Source of the DNA: Phlebopus portentosus
Lineage: Eukaryota > Basidiomycota > Agaricomycetes > Boletales > Boletinellaceae
DNA length: 64,000 nt
Direction of reading: 5' to 3'
Assembly: GCA_037892935.1 (NCBI GenBank)
Contig: JAYXKI010000003.1
Location: forward strand, 186,001 to 250,000
Position numbers and translations under genes: made by a program. Below the pieces are notes generated by a model. It saw nothing but the letters and a program-made list of their open reading frames with translations, was not told the origin of the DNA and searched no databases. Shown here piece by piece: positions 60,001 to 64,000 of this stretch (positions are counted from its first letter, which is position 1; each line of letters opens with the position of its first letter).

Positions 60001-63000
60001 AGGATTTTGACAAGGGACGCCATGGTTGCTTGTGCGTCACTGAGGTATCCGATGAGCGAAGGTGGGGAGGGCGTGCATGAGGACAGGGAGGTGCAAAGTG
60101 CAGTCAAAGTGCGTGCTGCTTCGCGAGGGATGCAAATTCCCAACTCTCGTTGCTTCACGTAATGGGCGAGCATGTCCACCGGATTCACACGTACTTTATG
60201 CGCACGGGAGAGCATACCACCAGCGGAGTGGTCCGAGCATAAAGCTTGTTCGAGAACAGTGTGGTTCGCTGCAGCTGGTGAAGCGGTTTTTATATACAAC
60301 ACAAGACGAGTCAAGTGCAGAGTGTCTGCAAGAAGTGCCGTGTACCTGACTGATTCCGAAAAGCGACGCATGCTCGACAGTGTATCGAGAATCGTACGGC
60401 CAGATGCGATGGTGTGAACAAGTGGAGTGACAGTGGAGGAAGTCGCCTGGTAAAGGAGGACATCTGTCACGAAGCTCGACAAGGCCGAGAATGTGCCAGT
60501 AGCCGTCACTGCAGACGACGCTTCGATGATCCGGGTGTATAGCGCAACTATACCTCTTCCGATTTCGAAACGGTCACCGAGGTGGAAATAACGCCACCCA
60601 GAATGCTCTACCCAAATCTGACCATGGATGAATCGTATAGCGCGCATAAGAACCTCCTCCTTTATCGCCTGAAGTCGCGGTTGCTGTACCTGCGTGGACA
60701 AAAGCGAGGTGATAGTTTCCTCGAGCAATGTTCGCACTAAACGCAACAGGGCGAGTGTCATCACGTAATGTCCCGAAGCACGTTCGGTCGTCAGTATGGA
60801 AGACTCAAAGTTCGCATCCCGATCTGAGCCAAAGATGACAGGGGTTGAACGAAGCGAAAGCCAAACACGATTGCAATATGCTGGAAGGGATAGCACGATA
60901 GAGAGTATATCTAAGGAAGGCGCCACGAGGGTAGGCGAGGTTTTGGTCCTTTTACTTTGGGCCCGAGATAAAGCATCTTCAAGTATCATGAAAGTAAGTT
61001 GCACGAGGTCTGGGGGAGCCGAATCTCGCGCGGTGTAAGAGACAGGCTGTTCTCCTTTCTCTAGAGTCTGCAGGAGCACTTCGGCATGAAGTAGATTTCC
61101 CTGGATAATGCTTAAAACCAACTCGAGCGCATCAGCAATCATCGCTTCGTCGTCGTCCCTCTCGATACCGATATCGTCTACTTGAAGCACTACGGGGACG
61201 TCCGCTCGTCTTCCATGGATAGATTCCGTGAACCGATGTCCCGCACGAGCAATTCCTTTGCGGCGGTTGATATAGTCAATAAAAAGATCAATCAGCACCT
61301 TCCAGCCACAATGCTCGTGCTCCCATGCAACGACGACTGGGTCCGAAGTGCTATCGGCGCACAGCAACCGCCCAACGGATTTCAGAGGCAGCACAGAACC
61401 TCCAGGTAGCACAACAGGGCGTAGATTGGTATACGCGGTACCTGCTGGTGCGGACGATGGTCCAGAACGGTCGATCGTACGATCATATAATGCGCCAGCC
61501 CCTCCTCGCGCCACGGCAGGGATAACCTGTGTATACGTCGGCAGCCTTCGGAAGTAGTAATAGACGAAACTGGCGCATAGCTGCCTGTCTTCGCGATTGC
61601 TCATGACTAGTTCGCCCAGGATATCCGGGTCTGTCGTGTGTGGCCGTACAGATCCAGACATGGCACGGAGTAGCCGGACAAGGGGTCGGAACTGCACCGG
61701 GAAGCGAGATCGCGCGACGTCCATGATGGCGCGTCGGGACTTACCCATTCGCCAGTCAAGTTCCCAGAATTGCCTGCAAAGTCCCGCGCACCGCGACGAA
61801 TCACTGTTGCCGAACAATGCTATCCATACTTCCATTAACCCCTCGAAGTCTGGAATGAGCTCCACAGGCTGGTAGTCAACCAAGGCCATGAGCAGGCCTA
61901 CGATATAAGAATGGTCAGACCGAGGACACGTCAGCAGTCTGAAAGCGCACCTTTGATCAAAGCTCTGTAAGCAATGTCGTTCACGTCAGTTACTGACGAT
62001 CCTGTTCTGAGAGCGCTGGAAATCATAAAGAGGGGGCTGGAAAGCAGAGCATTCAAGAACGGGAATAGACCCAGTTCAGAACGAAGACATCGTTCAACCA
62101 GAGTAGCATGAACCTCCTTTTCGCCCTTTTTGAAAGCGACCTCTGAGGGATGCTTGATTTCCCGAAGGAAAGGTACGTAAGCCGCGGGACGTACCGCCTT
62201 GCGGGATGCGATCTTTGAGATCGCTTCGAGGAAAAATGCCCAGGCCAGCAGCGTACAAACATAGCCCGGAGTAGCATGAGCGATAACAATTTTGTGGATC
62301 TTGAGCATAGCCAATGGAGCTAGGTGTAATTGACTATCATCTCTTGTGTATTCCGGCAAGTCGACAACGTTCTCTGCGAGATACTCCAATTGGATAGTTT
62401 CGATTGTGATTAACACCCATAACGCAGCGAGATCCCGCTGAATCTGCATGCCTTCCTCGTCTAGCATTGAGGTTGCGTTTGCTTGCTTGTATCCGAATTC
62501 CGCCTGATAAGCCGTCTGAAAGACCGCGACAGCAACGGAAGCAGTTACGGGGCAATAATCCCATAATAGCCAAAACAGAAGCTCCACCAGGACGAGTTGC
62601 TCTTTGGCATTCTGCTTTGCCCATTGAGAACCAGCTTTCGGATTGGCAGCAGCGTAATCCGGAATCGCAAGTTGCGTCTTGCGCTGAAACTCTGAAGCCA
62701 GCTTCATGGCAAACTCCGTCGAATTAGGGATGATTTTTGGTAGCATCATTCGCGCGTCTTCGTGGAAAGGATCCGTTTCCGCCTGAGAGCACTTCAGAAG
62801 GGCGACGAGAGTGCGTGCCACGTACAGTCGCTCGGAGTAATAAAATGGCGTAATCCTCGTTATAACCTCGTCAATGACGGAGGACTTTTGATCTTCAGGG
62901 AAATCAGGTAAACCCTCGTTGTACAAGAAGGAGCGGACAAGGACGAAAGCCTCGACTTGGTCTATGTTGAAATGCGCGCTCACGGCAAACGCGAGTTCTT

Positions 63001-63301
63001 TGTTGAAATCCTCGACCTGAAGTGTGACTCCATCGGCAAGTTTGACTGTGCCGCTTTCCAGCTTCTTTTTCGACGCTTCTGATGGTCCGGCAAATGGCTC
63101 TGTTACTCGCTGTAGTCGCTGGATTCGAGGTTTAAGGATTTCGGTAAGCTGTTCCGGACGCGTTCCTTCACGGTGGCCAGAGATAATGAATGCAACGGCA
63201 TCATATGTACTAAGGAAACGTTAGCACAGAAAAGTCAAAAGCTTTTGTACGACTCACATGTCGATGAGTTGTGAACGCGGTGAGCTTGACGATGAAGCCA
63301 T
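57007..63301 (-). CDS. NUP188: Nucleoporin Nup188
   Basis: The largest gene here, about 2,000 residues. Nup188 is a scaffold of the inner ring of the nuclear pore, an alpha-solenoid related to karyopherins. The start exon (MASSSSSPRSQLIDM at 63301) and YDAVAFIISGHREGTRPEQL lead into an exon of about 350 codons (FNIDQVEAFVLVRSFLYNEG, PFYYSERLYVARTLVALLKC). One exon of about 1,440 codons follows (ELIPDFEGLMEVWIALFGNS, QFRPLVRLLRAMSG, MLSRAHKVRVNPVDMLAHYV), then a last exon (GEPASIGTLLELGNCAYETL) ending LEDRAAVAS. These fit fungal Nup188 in order and size. The 4.3-kb exon has no frame break, which contrasts with several smaller genes in this window. Confidence 0.85.
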
Positions 63302-63595
63302 AGTGGCTTAGATGGTTCCACGACTCCTACAGAAAAAGCCATCATTTTCCCGAAACAAAAGCTGCCCCAAAGCACTTACTGACCCCGCTACTTGCGGGCA
63401 AAGGATACAAGGTGCACTGGGGAAGACAAGGGTGTTGAGTAACTTGACTTGAGTTTGTGGAACTGGAACTGAACGCGGACATGACTGTGACCGACCGTGG
63501 CCGACGCGAGTCAGTCACGTGAGGCTTAATGTGACGCGTTACTCAGAGGTGGATTGGTCTCTTCCGTCAACGACGACGGCGACGAAGAGCGCAAA
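63302..63595. promoter_or_regulatory. shared promoter of NUP188 (-) and the last gene (+)
   Basis: About 290 bp between divergent start codons, with GAGTCAGTCACGTGAGG (a CACGTG core) near 63508-63524. Candidate bidirectional promoter. Confidence 0.35.
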
Positions 63596-64000
63596 ATGGC
63601 AATGACAACCCAAGCAACGTACGGGGCGCCCGCAACGAAGAAGATGAAACTCGAGCACGACGGTTCAAAACCGGACACACCCCAGCCGTCGACGTCGACG
63701 CCGACGCCTGCACCAACGTACACCACGACCGCACAATGGTCAACTCGTACGCAACTCCGCCGTATCTATGTTTTTCTGACGGAGTATTGAAAGTAGAGAC
63801 AAGCAGCTATACCCATTGATCCTGCGTTGCAACAGCAACTGACCACGACGCCAACGACCACTTCGACGACGCAAACAACGCCTGCGCAAGTTGCACTGCA
63901 GCAGATCCAACGACAAGCTCCCATGTTCGTCTCAGAGAGGCATTTCTTTTAGGATCTATATTGACAGACTGCATCCATCTCGTAACTAGAATGAACTACC
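63596..64000 (+). CDS. 5' end of an unrecognised protein (3' end outside window)
   Basis: ATG at 63596 starts MAMTTQATYGAPATKKMKLE, with a basic KKMK patch, then a Pro/Thr/Ser-rich stretch and TQLRRI. An intron probably follows near 63770-63805, after which AIPIDPALQQQLTTTP and further Thr/Gln-rich sequence continue. The composition suggests a nuclear regulatory protein, but no domain is visible in this fragment. The exact first intron is uncertain. Confidence 0.45.

Overview
The window is nuclear DNA of a filamentous basidiomycete, most likely an agaricomycete. The evidence is about 24 closely packed protein genes on both strands, with many GT-AG introns of 45-70 nt. It also holds mushroom-type families: DUF6533, DUF7704, DUF1996, F-box/LRR singletons and PDR-type ABCG transporters. 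No rRNA, convincing tRNA, transposon, virus or CRISPR array was seen.

Layout. 0-11.9 kb: the 3' part of a disordered nuclear-looking protein, an F-box protein, a TMEM135-like peroxisomal membrane protein (-), a damaged single-domain Vps10/sortilin gene, CHS5 (exomer, -) and ribosomal protein eS12. 12.7-34.6 kb is an accessory block of membrane and secreted proteins: a DUF6533 protein, two full-length PDR transporters on the minus strand about 9 kb apart, a DUF7704 protein, a four-exon secreted protein and its dead tandem copy, and a DUF1996 secreted protein. The 3'-terminal exon of the second transporter has been copied downstream at least twice. 37-50 kb is housekeeping: RPD3 deacetylase, SKI8, VPS41, mitochondrial bL34m, CDK8/SSN3, mitochondrial uL13m and a probable Rrn10-like UAF subunit. 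52-64 kb: another F-box protein, a mitochondrial-type methionine aminopeptidase, the very large NUP188 gene, and the 5' end of an unrecognised gene.

Functional themes are trafficking (Vps10, CHS5, VPS41), efflux (two PDR pumps), chromatin, transcription and RNA (RPD3, CDK8, SKI8, Rrn10-like), the mitochondrial ribosome, and the nuclear pore. Several head-to-head pairs share 200-300 bp promoters.

The most notable result is damage in otherwise well-conserved reading frames. RPD3, bL34m and the DUF1996 gene each need exactly one extra G in a run of G to restore the frame, which points to a systematic sequence error or a shared mutational bias. The Vps10 gene, the aminopeptidase gene and the duplicated secreted-protein gene are disrupted in other ways. 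I found no clearly new defence or biosynthetic system. Exon boundaries are my reading of splice signals and were not tested against transcripts.
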